Positions 22,641-33,074 of a stretch of DNA of 64,000 nucleotides are shown here, one piece after another; the stretch's first letter is position 1, and every line of letters begins with the position of its first letter. The DNA lies in contig JBAJFG010000226.1 of assembly GCA_037903475.1 (NCBI GenBank), positions 372,001 through 436,000 of the forward strand. Direction: 5' to 3'. Under the pieces are notes generated by a model. That model did no database searches, was not told the DNA's origin, and was given only the letters and a program-made list of their open reading frames with translations. The DNA is from Ancylostoma caninum. Lineage: Eukaryota; Nematoda; Chromadorea; Rhabditida; Ancylostomatidae. The position numbers and the translations under genes are program-made.

Positions 22641-23281
22641 TGTCGTGCCCCGGGGTCCGTCGGCGGTTCAGTGGCTCAGGTTAGACCCCGAGCACGACTG
22701 GCCGCGTCCGTGGAGAGTGCGCTTCCTACTAACCTAATGGCGGCCTATCCCCACAGACGTACCCGGCCGGAAACCTAGGATCCCGCTTCCCACTTCCCGT
22801 CTCCCTCACAAGGTCCCTACGCTGCGTCCCCAACCCCAGCCCCGCCCACAATGGTGTTGCAAACAAGTAGGATATGAACGGCAACATATTACTACACAAC
22901 AGAACACGATATGGATGATAGTTTATGGTAGCGAATATACACGACATCAATACACGACGATCAATAATAAGGTACAACGAAATGGTATCGGGGCCAGCTC
23001 AGTAGCAGAACATGGTGGAATGGTATTGCTCACGGGACACGGCGATGGTATGCCGGAGGAGGACCTGCTACTCCAGATGGTATCATCACGAACGACACGG
23101 ATCGAACGAGCGACGCGGGAGCACCGTAGAACCCAACCGTCCGGCGCGACAGCACGGCAGCGACTGATTTCGAAAATCAATCGCGCCGCGCCGTCCGCAC
23201 GCGACTCAGCGTGGGAACTACCGTGCGCCAGGTCTGCGCGGCGGGACCCCGCCACAGGGCAGAGTCGCGCACGGCGCGACA
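22641..23281 (+). repeat. right LTR-like repeat (641 bp)
   Basis: Aligned base for base with 17247-17888, with about a dozen differences. It ends GCGCGACA followed by CCATGG. Confidence 0.75.
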
Positions 23282-24268
23282 CCATGGGTAAAGCCACCAC
23301 AGCACGATAAAGCTACTCGAAGCCTTGTACCTGAAAAACTCCTGTGACATTAATTTCTAGCGGAAAAAGGTTCTAAAACAAATTCTAGACGGTTGCATGC
23401 TTAATGCACCTAGAATTTTTATAAACTGAAAAAACTTTAAAGCACAGTTCAAGAAATGAGATCAATGTTGGGCCGAACCTCTTCTGGAACGCCATCATCG
23501 GTTTGAAAAACCGGATGTTTGAATTAGCACTGGATAGGAATAACCCACTGGTGAGAACTGCACTGATAGTTCCCGATTTCTGGGTAAATCGTCTCATCAA
23601 GTCCCTATAGTTTTGAAACACTGGTTTTTCTATCTTTCTCTGGAAAAAATCCCATATATTAATGATGTTAATGAAAAGCACGTCTCCAAAGGTTATTTCA
23701 CATTATAAATTGAACCAAGAAAAAAATCAGATCGATTGACTCTTGGTAAAGCGAAAAGTCGGGTTTCCCTATGATTATGAAACGCACTGTATTTCAAGGC
23801 CATTTCTGCGATGCAAACCCAAGCGCGCTATAGAAAAATCACGGATGGCTGGTTCTTGTCGTCATGCTGGCTGCCGTGAAGTAGAAAACATAGAATATTT
23901 TTGAGGTTCACCTCTGAGGAAGGGTCTCGAAAAGTTTCCACCTCAATTCTCTTGAGCACGTTGCGTGAAGCAACATGAAGAGAAAGACCTGCTCATGTCT
24001 CGCGACGCGATTTGATACCTGGGAGCCGATTCGATTTGAGCTTGCAACGAACTCGATGACCAACAATATCAAAAGGGGTCGGGTTGAGCATGGACGAAGA
24101 AGCATGATTGGCGTGATTATTGCTCACATTTTTGCATAGATGTGGCTATATTTACACCGCGTGTGGGCACATAGGAAGTCAATACTTTTTGCACATAAAG
24201 TATAATATTAGAGCTAATGAAATGGTGAAATGAAACCGTAGTCATTGTAAGCTTAGATATCCGCTGAC

Positions 24269-25941
24269 CGCACAATGTCCACCGTAAACCACTCGGACAG
24301 ATGCATTTTGTGCAATCATGGGGATGTGGAAAACCGATCATTTCGTAAATAGCAGCTTTCGAATCTTTCTTGCATTTATCTGTAAAACTGCTTTGATAGT
24401 ACATTGTATGTGAACTCAGCAGCTTTTTAGAGTCAAAATATTCCGTGAAAACGAGCAAACCTAGGCAACTGTAGTGAGTATTCAGCATGAGGATATCATA
24501 GAACGCAAGGAACGGGCCGCCGAGAGTGTCTTGGTAGTTGACGTCGTTCGACACTATCACAGTTTCACCGCTGTAAAAACCGATAAACAGTGTTGTCACA
24601 ACTATTGCCTGAAGGTACCCGAACGAGCGAATAAAACCGACGCTCTACCATCGAAGCTCATGATGCTACCGTGATCGTATGTGATGTTGTAGTTCTCGAT
24701 CGTGCTTGTTGTTTGCTTCGTGAGTTGGTCGTACAAGTTTGGATGTAATACGTACAATGAGCATCGATGGTGGTGCTTTTCCGCAGGACACGGGAATTAC
24801 GCGGCGCTATCGCGTTGCGCGCGCTGAAACCGGTGCTGCACCTGTAAATCAGCGTTTTTCTGATAGTTTTTTGGGCATATTTGAAGTTTACTGTCAAGAA
24901 CACCAGCTCACTACCAAGCAAACCCTGTGATGTGTTGTCGCAGAGATGACGCTTGCGCGAGTGCTGCAGTCGCCCCGCATGCTTCTCGAGGCCGCGGGAA
25001 ACGCACTTTGGGGAAAAAATTGGCATCAACTGTATTTGGGCTGAGATCAGAAAACCTAATAAGGAGTCTCATTCTGTATAATCTAGAATGTTGCTGAACT
25101 TTTCCTTCAATTATTGTGACATGCAGGTTGCCCTAGAATACTTTTATTTTATGCCGTAGTAACAACATGCCGTATATGACAACGTCATGTTGTTGATACG
25201 TTGGCGAATTCAAATTATCCCTTGATAACAATTATCACCCCAGTAACGTATTACTCGCTTGCCTTGATAATGTGTATGTTGAAGGTAATGTACTTGTCAC
25301 GATCGTGTCTCGCCATTGTATGGTAGAATCCTGAGGCATGCCCAAGCTCGTGTGTGGCTGTTGCGATAGAGCCACAGCCTTTGCCGAGAGATAGATCCTG
25401 TTTGCCACCACGTCGGCCCACAAACGACTAGCACCCTTTCTCGTAAAACAATCTGATCTTATTCGCTACTAAGAACTACCATTTCTCATCTCTCAACAAA
25501 CACGAAGAATGGAAATCATGTGTTCATTACCTTCTCTGTTCTCTTTAAAGTTGATGCAAGTGTTCGTCTGCCATTCATTGGCGCCCTTATTTAATACTGG
25601 AAGCTTCGCGTCTTGAAAAATTAAGTGATAGGTGGGGACTTCATCGACCTTTAGAACAGCGCTATCTACACACTTGCATTATAGTCAAAGTAGTAATTCA
25701 CGCCGTTCTCCCAGATCGTTGTTGGGTATCTTCTGTGTTTGAATGCCTGACGTCTACTGCGCAGATTCCCTGACGTCACATCGTTGATTTCTCTGGGAGG
25801 AACTTCTGAAAGCCTGTTGCTGGAAGACACAGAAGAACACACATACTCTATTAGAACAATGTCACTCTGCAACAGGTACCCGCACACTTCACTCTTTTGG
25901 TTTACTTCCTCTATGGAATCTCCCCCACGGATCTCCCTCAT
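24269..25941 (-). pseudogene. astacin (NAS-type) metalloprotease gene with a nonsense codon
   Basis: Exons on the minus strand: 25941-25674 (propeptide GDSIEEVNQKSEV, cleavage site RSRR then QAFK, TIWENGVNYYFDYNA); 25596-25531 (ILNKGANEWQTNTCINF); 25465 to about 25260 (zinc site HELGHASGFYH then RHDRD); about 24766-24638 (ENYNITYDHGSIM, the Met-turn); 24570-24461 (NDVNYQDTLGGPF, then MLNTHYSC); 24379-24269 (EGF-like HPHDCTKCICPSG). Phases agree at exons 1-2, 2-3 and 5-6 but not 4-5. The conserved tryptophan after GC in exon 3 is a TAG (25428-25430), so this copy cannot make the protease. A KRIEVE stretch near 23950 may be its CUB domain. The 5' end abuts an RTE element. Family astacins are secreted zinc endopeptidases. 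Confidence 0.8.
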
Positions 25942-25954
25942 ACGACGGATCCCA

Positions 25955-27815
25955 GCCGGTTAGTCGCGAGGCTACGTGGTGCGTCCCCAGGTGGTGGATA
26001 AGGGGCTAATCGCGGACCAAACGCGACCTTGTGCCTGCCCTGAGATGCGGGTGGATTCAGGAGATGGACTCCCTGTCTTTGCAGTGTCGGAACGATTCAT
26101 ACATTCTGCCAGGGCGTTGGTATGCTCATGCATGCATGCGTGGATGTGCTTGCGTGTCTGCAGATTGCCATCTATCCGATCAAAAGCCCTGCATTCAATG
26201 ACTCGGAGTACAAGGAAGGCGGTTCGGAGTCGCCTCCAATAAATAAGCTACATCGTCCACTCCCGGGAAGACCGGCTAACTTCCCGGTGTAATCACACTC
26301 CAGCATCCCACGGGGGAATAGAGCCCAGCAAGCTATCTCCTGTGGGTTTGAAATTTCTTCAAGCTACACACAGCAATAATAGAGAGTGTTCCCCTGAACT
26401 CGAAAGAGTCACTGGTACGGCAGCGCCAGTGAGGATGAGGTCCGAGGGGTTATCTAGGCTGCCTAAAACCAGAACGACTATGATGACGGTGTCTATCTTC
26501 AACGCACGCACGCTTTCATCGGAGGCTTCCATCAGGGATTTCATGATGCAGGCCAAAAAGATCGGATACGACGTCATCGGACTGACGGAGACGAGGAGAC
26601 ACCGGCCACTGAACGCCACCATCGAACCTGGAGATGAACTGTTCCTCCGAACCTGCGGCAGTAGAGAGTACAAAATGCCCTTCCGTCTCAAGTTCATCTA
26701 TCTGAAGAAAGCCTTCGACTCCATTGAGACAGAAGCGGTCCTAGAAGCTCTAAGGAAGAAGGGCGTTCCTACTCGATACATCAAGATATTTCGGAGCTCT
26801 ACAGCAACTTCACAACCAAGATTTCTCCATTCTATGACGACATCACCATCGACGTCAAGGGAGGGGCTCGGCAAAGCGACGCTGTGTCGCCAAAACTATT
26901 CAGCGCCACTCTTGAGGGCGTCATGCGAAGACTAGAATGGGATTGCATGGGAGTGCAAATTGATGGCCGGCGACTTAACCATCTTCGCTTTGCTGAAGAC
27001 ATCGTCCTTATAACGCCAAACAGCAGCGAAGCAGAACGGATACTGGCCGACTTCGACGACGCATGTGGGAAGATCGGTCTCCAGCTGAATCTGACGAAGA
27101 CGATGTTCATAGGAAACGGATGGGTGCCGGATGCCCCATTCTCGCTCAACGGAGAGACCATATTCGAATGCTCCAGCTACGTATATCTAGGTTCAACATG
27201 ATGGACGACGTCGTTCCAGAACTGGGGTGGAGGAAGCGAGCGGCTTGGAGAGCTTACAAGAGCATCGAGGGCGTGGTGAGGAAGTCTAAAAACATCAGGC
27301 TCCGTGCCCACCTCTTCAACAGAACGGTTTTCTCTGCTTTGACATACGCCTCAGAAACCTGGGCACTGCGCAAGCAGGATGAGAACGCGGTCGGTGTCGT
27401 CGAACGCTCTATCGAGAGGGTGATGCTAGGAATAATCCGCCGCCCGCAAGTGAGGGCAGGAATACGGAGTTCCTTCGTCAACAGTCGAAAATCAAGGACT
27501 GCCGCTTACGCCAAGTTGAGTAAGATCGGATGGGCCGTACACGTGATGCGTTTTAACGACAACCGTTGGACAAGAGTCGTCAGCGACTGGACTCCACGGG
27601 ACGTTAAGCGCACGACAGGAAGTCCACCGACCCGATGGTCAGACTTCTTCACGAAGTCCTTCAAAGAAAGGTACAATGCTCTTCGTGTCCGTTTTACGGA
27701 CAGAATCCGTTGGACGACTCTGGCACGCGTGAGGGACAAATGGAAGGACTGCTGGCGCCCGCCCGGTATATCCGAAGATCGACGGGGGTTAAAGTGATCA
27801 AGATGATGGAATCTC
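25955..27815 (+). mobile_element. RTE-type non-LTR retrotransposon, internally deleted
   Basis: A GC-rich leader starting near GGTGGATAAGGGGC precedes an endonuclease start, TVSIFNARTLSSEASIRDF, ending VIGLTETRRHRPL. At about 26665 the frame jumps from endonuclease to reverse transcriptase (YLKKAFDSIETEAVLEALR), so most of the endonuclease and the first polymerase motifs are gone. Frames then change near 26850 and 27200. The catalytic box reads FAEDIVLIT where active relatives have ADD. The C-terminal segment runs to 27795, and the 3' end is AAGTGATCAAGATGATGG, typical of RTE. Confidence 0.9.
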
Positions 27816-27887
27816 CCATTTCGTTAACCTGCACATGCTTCATGGGTCCTAGCTTCTGAAATTCACATATAATAAGGGAAGCATGTG

Positions 27888-28222
27888 ATGTCGAAACGAA
27901 TCTCCTCTACTCCCCACCGCAAGTCTCTCCTTGAGAGTGGCGAGCATTTGTGGAGTAAGTTCCAGCATTTTCTTGACTTTATTCTTTATTCTTTGACAGC
28001 CTTTCGTGAATCTTCGCAACGCTCGTGCTGCCGAAAATCTGAGTAAGTGGAGTCGTTCTCTACTTGCAAGAAACTTTAACTATAAGCAAACCTTGGTTTT
28101 TTTTCGATTTTAGTAATGTTTTTCAGTTTTTCACCAACAATTCCCTCACCACTGAAGGTCTTCTTCATATTGTCGCTCAAACTGCTGAAGAAGCCTTCGC
28201 TGAAGCAGGCGGCCAGAAGTAG
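27888..28222 (+). CDS. small three-exon gene, 72 residues, unknown
   Basis: Exons 27888-27954, 28000-28042 and 28114-28222 have consensus borders (GGA|GTAAGT, TTTGACAG|, CTGA|GTAAGT, GATTTTAG|) and matching phases 1 and 2. The product starts MSKRISSTPHRK, has a cysteine pair in exon 2 (QRSCCRKS), and ends with a helical acidic segment LLHIVAQTAEEAFAEAGGQK. There is no signal peptide or membrane span. The ATG is preceded in frame by a stop at 27873, but an upstream exon removed by the adjacent RTE cannot be excluded. Family not recognised. Confidence 0.5.
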
Positions 28223-29423
28223 ATTCAGAAACACTGCCGCTATTCCTCGTACTTGTATAGATGAGATGAAGCACTTTTATTGATGAGGCCTGAGTCAACC
28301 ATGAGTTATTCGCAGATCGTTCATTGATCTCACAGGATGAAAATCTATGACATACAACTATGTCCTCTGGTTTCTCTTTCGCTCTAATGTTTAGGTCATA
28401 TTTCTCGTGTTAACAAATGAAACTGAAGCAATTCTGATGTGGGAGGGCAAAGCGCGCGAAATTCGGGGCTACACTATGCGTAGGTGAGCGGTTATAAAGT
28501 TCGCGTAGGTTATAAAGTAGAGGCAAAACTTGGGATCCAGCAGTGGAAATCTCCTAGAAAAACATATGAACTCTCTAGTGATGCACTATCAAGAAAGCTA
28601 TCCGGTAATGCGGGAGTGGTGTAGGAGCATGCATACATCCGGAGACAAGGACAACCTCACTCCATAAACAATCCACTGCACTTACTTGCCAAGCAAAAGT
28701 CGGCCATCGCTGCAAGATTCGACCAGACCCCGCCACGTTAGATTTGTCCGTCTCACAGTGCATTTGCAGTTAGATGGAAGAGATGGTTCAAACATTCGTG
28801 GCTGTAGAATCCATCGAGAGCAACAACTCGGCATTCACCTCATTTACGGCTCCAGAGGCAGAGACAGTCAGTATGTCAATGTTAATTCATTTACTCGTAA
28901 GATTAAACCTGCAATGTACTGAGCATATTATTACAATAGTGAAACAGAAAACCCAATAGGGACTAACGAACTCATAAAACAATGTATACGTAAAGCTAGG
29001 TAGCTGGGAGAGAGCGATTTTTGCGAAGCTTTTGCCATCATTGGAACTGTTTTATTTTCACAGAATTGGCCTCTGCGATTAATCTGGTTTTCTCGGGATA
29101 AACTTTCATGTCAGAGTCAACAGATGCCTCTGCCTCTGGCTATTATAAGAAATTCCTTCCTTTATTGACTGATTGAAGAATCTTCGTTGTCTTTGTTCCT
29201 AAGCTTCATTTTATATTGGACTTCTTTAGACCTCAATATTATACATGGCACCTAGAATAATATGCGGCTAGATTGTCGCTTCCATTTACTTTTCTTTGTA
29301 AGTGCCATCACATTTTCGTTTCATCCATGAGTGTTACGCTATCGAATGTGATTTTTTTGACACAGGTGTTATTTAGTTTCCTAAAGCAATGTGACCGCGT
29401 TCACACCATAAGACTTTCTGCAT
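28223..29423. other. no supported gene
   Basis: A possible exon at about 28762-28870 follows a CATTTGCAG acceptor and reads LDGRDGSNIRGCRIHREQQ, but it has no partner. The rest is A/T-rich and without repeats that I recognise. Confidence 0.4.
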
Positions 29424-29884
29424 ATCAGTATAAAATATAGTTTTGTAGCCGAACACGAGGTTGTTAGTGAACCCTTTATTGGCCAACGTTTCGGCGGCTT
29501 CGCCTTCGTCGGGGCCTGAAAGGGTCAAACTGATCTATTAATGTAGCCCCACAAACGCCGCCTTGGTCAAGCAATCAAGAACCAGGCCATACTACGAAAT
29601 CACAAAACTAGCGAGAATAAAAGTCGCGTCTGACGTGTTCGGTCGTCACAAACATCATTCCACGGTGAACTTAGTGAGGTGCGACTTTTATTCTCGCTAG
29701 TTTTGTGATTTCGTAGTATGGCCTGGTTCTTGATTGCTTGACCAAGGCGGCGTTTGTGGGGCTACATTAATAGATCAGTTTGACCCTTTCAGGCCCCGAC
29801 GAAGGCGAAGCCGCCGAAACGTTGGCCAATAAAGGGTTCACTAACAACCTCGTGTTCGGCTACAAAACTATATTTTATACTGAT
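29424..29884. repeat. fold-back element, 204-bp arms, 53-bp spacer
   Basis: Bases 29424-29627 and 29681-29884 are nearly exact reverse complements. The right arm has CCGACGA, a GGC..GCC hairpin and GAAACG, then GGCCAATAAAGGG, the same plan as the fold-back at 10041-10323, although most other sequence differs. The match in length of both arms and their near identity imply a recent origin. I infer a Penelope-like source. Confidence 0.85.
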
Positions 29885-30576
29885 ACACCATGCCGAGGTT
29901 CAAAGACGACCGGACTTGGGAACTTTCTGCATAATTTAATGTTACCCATAAATCTAAGGAATCCAACACAGCAATAAAAAGAAACATTTGAAAATTCTAC
30001 TACGATTTGTTCACAAGGTCATGATACAAGAAATCACACAATATCAATACACGACAATTAATAACTGGTACAGCGAAATGGTGTTGGGGTCAACTTAAAC
30101 ATGGTAGCTGTCGATGATGTGCACGACGGCCAAGGTGTGGATCAACCTGCGGGAGGACCTGCGACTCTAGAATGGTATGATGGTGTTCAACGGACGCGAG
30201 TAATACAAGCGTTGCGCAATCCGTATTTTATACTGATACACCATGCCGAGGTTCAAAGACGACCGGACTTGGGAACTTTCTGCATAATTTAATGTTACCC
30301 ATAAATCTAAGGAATCCAACACAGCAATAAAAAGAAACATTTGAAAATTCTACTACGATTTGTTCACAAGGTCATGATACAAGAAATCACACAATATCAA
30401 TACACGACAATTAATAACTGGTACAGCGAAATGGTGTTGGGGTCAACTTAAACATGGTAGCTGTCGATGATGTGCACGACGGCCAAGGTGTGGATCAACC
30501 TGCGGGAGGACCTGCGACTCTAGAATGGTATGATGGTGTTCAACGGACGCGAGTAATACAAGCGTTGCGCAATCCG
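29871..30576 (+). repeat. 353-bp tandem duplication (two copies)
   Basis: 29871-30223 is repeated almost identically as 30224-30576, both starting TATTTTATACTGATACACC. The unit spans the right foot of the fold-back and part of an LTR remnant. Confidence 0.9.
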
Positions 30577-30665
30577 CACGCGGCACGACGTGGGGACTAC
30601 CGTGCGCCAATGTGAGCGGCGGGACCCAGCCACAGGGCCGAGTCGCGCACAGTGCGACTTAAATG
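30020..30665 (+). repeat. diverged LTR remnant related to 17247-17888
   Basis: Shares in order CAATACACGACAATTAATAA-like sequence, ACAGCGAAATGGT, GGGAGGACCTGC, CTACCGTGCGCCA, GCGGGACCC..CCACAGGGC and GAGTCGCGCAC with the LTR-like repeats. Its end GTGCGACTT is degraded. The first part is doubled by the 353-bp duplication. Confidence 0.7.
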
Positions 30666-30889
30666 GAAGTTTGGGCCATACTTGGTGGAATAGCGCGAGG
30701 AGGACTACCTGTGACACAAAGTGATTTCCATATTGTCAATGTTGAAGTCTAATAGCAAGGCCAAATAAGGCCAACTCGGAAATTTTTTGTAAACAGAATG
30801 AAGACCTATAATAAAGGGCTTAGTCTATCACGTGTGTGTGGATGTGTGTGAAACGAAATTCCCTATGTGGTCAGTGATGTTGATTGTGG

Positions 30890-31380
30890 GATCAATAAGA
30901 AGATAGGGACGGGTATGGTGAGGTTCAAGGAATGAAGACAAGCCCTAACAGATGGGAAGTGGAGAGCGGTGAGTGCACCATGTTGCGGTGTGCGCGCAGA
31001 CCTCACAAGGTGGAGAACACCTACAGACGGGTCCAGCGGTGTGGTAGTGGTGTGCCGGCGTCCATAAGTGGGGAAACGCCTAGGGACGGGTCCAATGGCG
31101 TGATAAGGGATTGCCGGCGTCGATAAGTAGGAAAACGCCTGGAGATGGGTCCAACGGTGTGATAATGGTGCGCCGGCGTCCATAAGTGGAGAAACGCCTG
31201 AAGATGGATCCAACGGTGTGGTAATGGTGCGCCGGCGCCCATAATTGGGGAACGCCTGGAGATGTCTCCAACAGTGCGATAAGGGTGTACCAGCGTCCGT
31301 GAGTGGGGAGTCGGGTGCACTGTTTCAAAAAAAGTGGCCGGCGCCGTACTGTTTGGAAACGGAAAGAGGCAGTCCACTGT
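30890..31380 (-). repeat. about 59-bp minisatellite, locus 3
   Basis: Six or so units on the minus strand read TTGGACCCATCTCCAGGCGT then TTCCCCACTTATGGACGCCG then GCGCACCATTATCACACCG. The unit combines phrases of both the 60-bp and 51-bp families found elsewhere in the window, so all belong to one superfamily. Confidence 0.8.
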
Positions 31381-31700
31381 AACTTCAGGAGTGTGCCTGC
31401 GCTAATTAGCGATGAAACACTACAAAAAAGTTTCTCCGCCGAGTAGGACCCATCTCACAGTCCATTAGTGGTGACTGTCTAGGGATGGCGTCCTGTAGTA
31501 GGAGTGCAATGCATATTCGTGTCCTTTGTTCACCCTTATGACCTCTCGTGTTTTTGCTCCATCTCATCTCAGCCTATCCATATCCCACCGTCCTCGTTCA
31601 TACAAATAAGCTAACCTTATCACTTTTCCTAACATAACATGCAAAAATGGCAATTTTCTTCCATCATTCCATGGTAAATCGGTCAGGCAGATAGTTACGT
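31381..31700. other. no supported gene
   Basis: Unremarkable intergenic sequence between the minisatellite and a MITE. Confidence 0.4.
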
Positions 31701-31701
31701 A

Positions 31702-31839
31702 GATTTTTTCTCAAAAATCCTTGCCTCACGCTGAACCACAGTTTAGCCACGTCGCACCAGTACGATAATGCATAGGTGAATCGACGCGTCTTAGCAGATG
31801 AGCGGTGAAGCATGAGGCAAGCATTTTTGAGAAAGACTG
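31702..31839. mobile_element. Tc1-like MITE, copy 2
   Basis: The right end GCATTTTTGAGAAAGACTG followed by TA mirrors a degraded left end TTTTTTCTCAAAAATCCTTG. The family is the same as at 15697-15842. Confidence 0.65.
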
Positions 31840-32002
31840 TATATGAATCAAGCGAGAGCAATAACTGAACCGAGACAGGCTATTAATGCTCTGAAACGGC
31901 TCCACTGGCGTAAAGGAAAAGAACAAGAAAAAACATGTAATTCTACATTTTGCGTCGATTTTCTTTTGAGAAAATCAATTCGATAATAAACTATATGGGT
32001 GT

Positions 32003-32271
32003 CAGTGGCGGACGCAGAAAGTGGGCGGGAGGGGGGGCGTGGGAAGAAAAGTGGGGTCTCCGCCGTTTTGGGGACCCAGACGGAAAATAAAATTAATAAT
32101 AATATTAATTATAATAATAAACAATAAATAAAAAATATATTAAAAATAATAATAAAAATAAACAATTAAAAATAAACTAACACAAGATTTTTATTTGTAT
32201 TGTAAAGTAATTTCGAAAATTTGGCGACCCATTCTCGGGGGGGGGCGCGCGCCCCCCTGCGTCCGCCACTG
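32003..32271. mobile_element. hAT-type MITE, copy 2 (269 bp)
   Basis: Perfect 15-bp inverted ends CAGTGGCGGACGCAG and CTGCGTCCGCCACTG, with a perfect 8-bp duplication ATGGGTGT (31995-32002, 32272-32279). It is highly similar to 1350-1620. Confidence 0.95.
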
Positions 32272-32296
32272 ATGGGTGTGGATATGACATGAACTA

Positions 32297-32360
32297 ATGC
32301 GAGCGGAGCGAGCATTAGAAGAAGTCTGGAAGCCTGGCGTCAGCCAGAAGGACAAACTGG
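32297..32360 (-). repeat. short hairpin repeat, copy 2
   Basis: Reverse complement of the repeat at 13114-13177. The inner stem is TCTGGC..GCCAGG here instead of TCCGGC..GCCGGA, a paired change. Confidence 0.7.
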
Positions 32361-32652
32361 TTTTCATGTAATGAAATAATTAACACAAACTAACAGTAAC
32401 TAGCAAAGGAATAATGATGTTCTCCTATACTTTTCGCCCACCCTGTAATAATGAGGAATCACTATCATATTACAAACCTGCCATTATGTAGGTAGAAATG
32501 AACAACAGATAGTGATTATAGATACAGGCAAGAAGCAAACAAGCCTTGTTGACTTCTTTATCCTATTTGTGATTGCTGAGCTGCTTGTTGAGTTGAGTTC
32601 TTAGTTAGTGCAGCTGATAATCATGACTTATAATAACGGGCCTATTCTGTAT

Positions 32653-32815
32653 GTGTGTAAGCGTGTGTGTGTATGTGTGTGTATGTGTGTGTGTGTTCGG
32701 GGAGCGCTCGGACGGTCATTGCTGAGCGCTCGCGCGGGTCCATGTCTGAGACCGTACCACCCGCGCTGGCGAGGAGCGCTCGGACGGTTATTGCAGAGCG
32801 CTCGGTTCGAGTGTC
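32653..32815 (+). repeat. TG microsatellite and two GAGCGCTCGGACGGT units
   Basis: A (GTGT)n stretch at about 32655-32697 is followed by two copies, about 75 bp apart, of GGAGCGCTCGGACGGT..ATTGC.GAGCGCTCG. GAGCGCTC is itself palindromic. Confidence 0.75.
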
Positions 32816-33074
32816 TGAGTAGAATAACTATAAAAGGATGAGTTGAGAGTAAAAGAAATTATGTAGGGGTATAAGTGTGCCTGTTTCACCTCTTTCCCTA
32901 AACAGGACTTAAGTGTTAAAAGAGAAGGCCACTCCCCGAGGATCGTCAGTAGGGAGGGAGTGGGGTTCCGTGTAAGTATAAGTGAGAGTGAAAGGGAAGT
33001 TAGTTGGGGATTTATATAGTGGGGAGTAATGTGATGGCGGGAAGGAGGTCAGAAAAGAAGCAAGAGATCAATAC

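Larger units (their letters stand above)
17247..23281 (+). mobile_element. 6-kb LTR-like element without gag-pol
   Basis: Two direct repeats of 642 and 641 bp bound a 4.75-kb interior. They begin TGTCGTGCC and end GCGCGACA, the TG..CA form of LTRs, and differ at roughly 2% of positions by eye. No 5-bp target duplication is visible (TTGCC versus CCATG). A possible primer site TGGGGGGCGCC follows the left repeat; no clear polypurine tract precedes the right one. The interior has no reverse transcriptase, protease or integrase. It resembles a large non-autonomous LTR derivative, but a segmental duplication around host DNA is an alternative. Confidence 0.55.

Noticed and set aside
24739..24930. 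Plus-strand 63-codon frame
   Set aside because: Shadow of the minus-strand astacin region.
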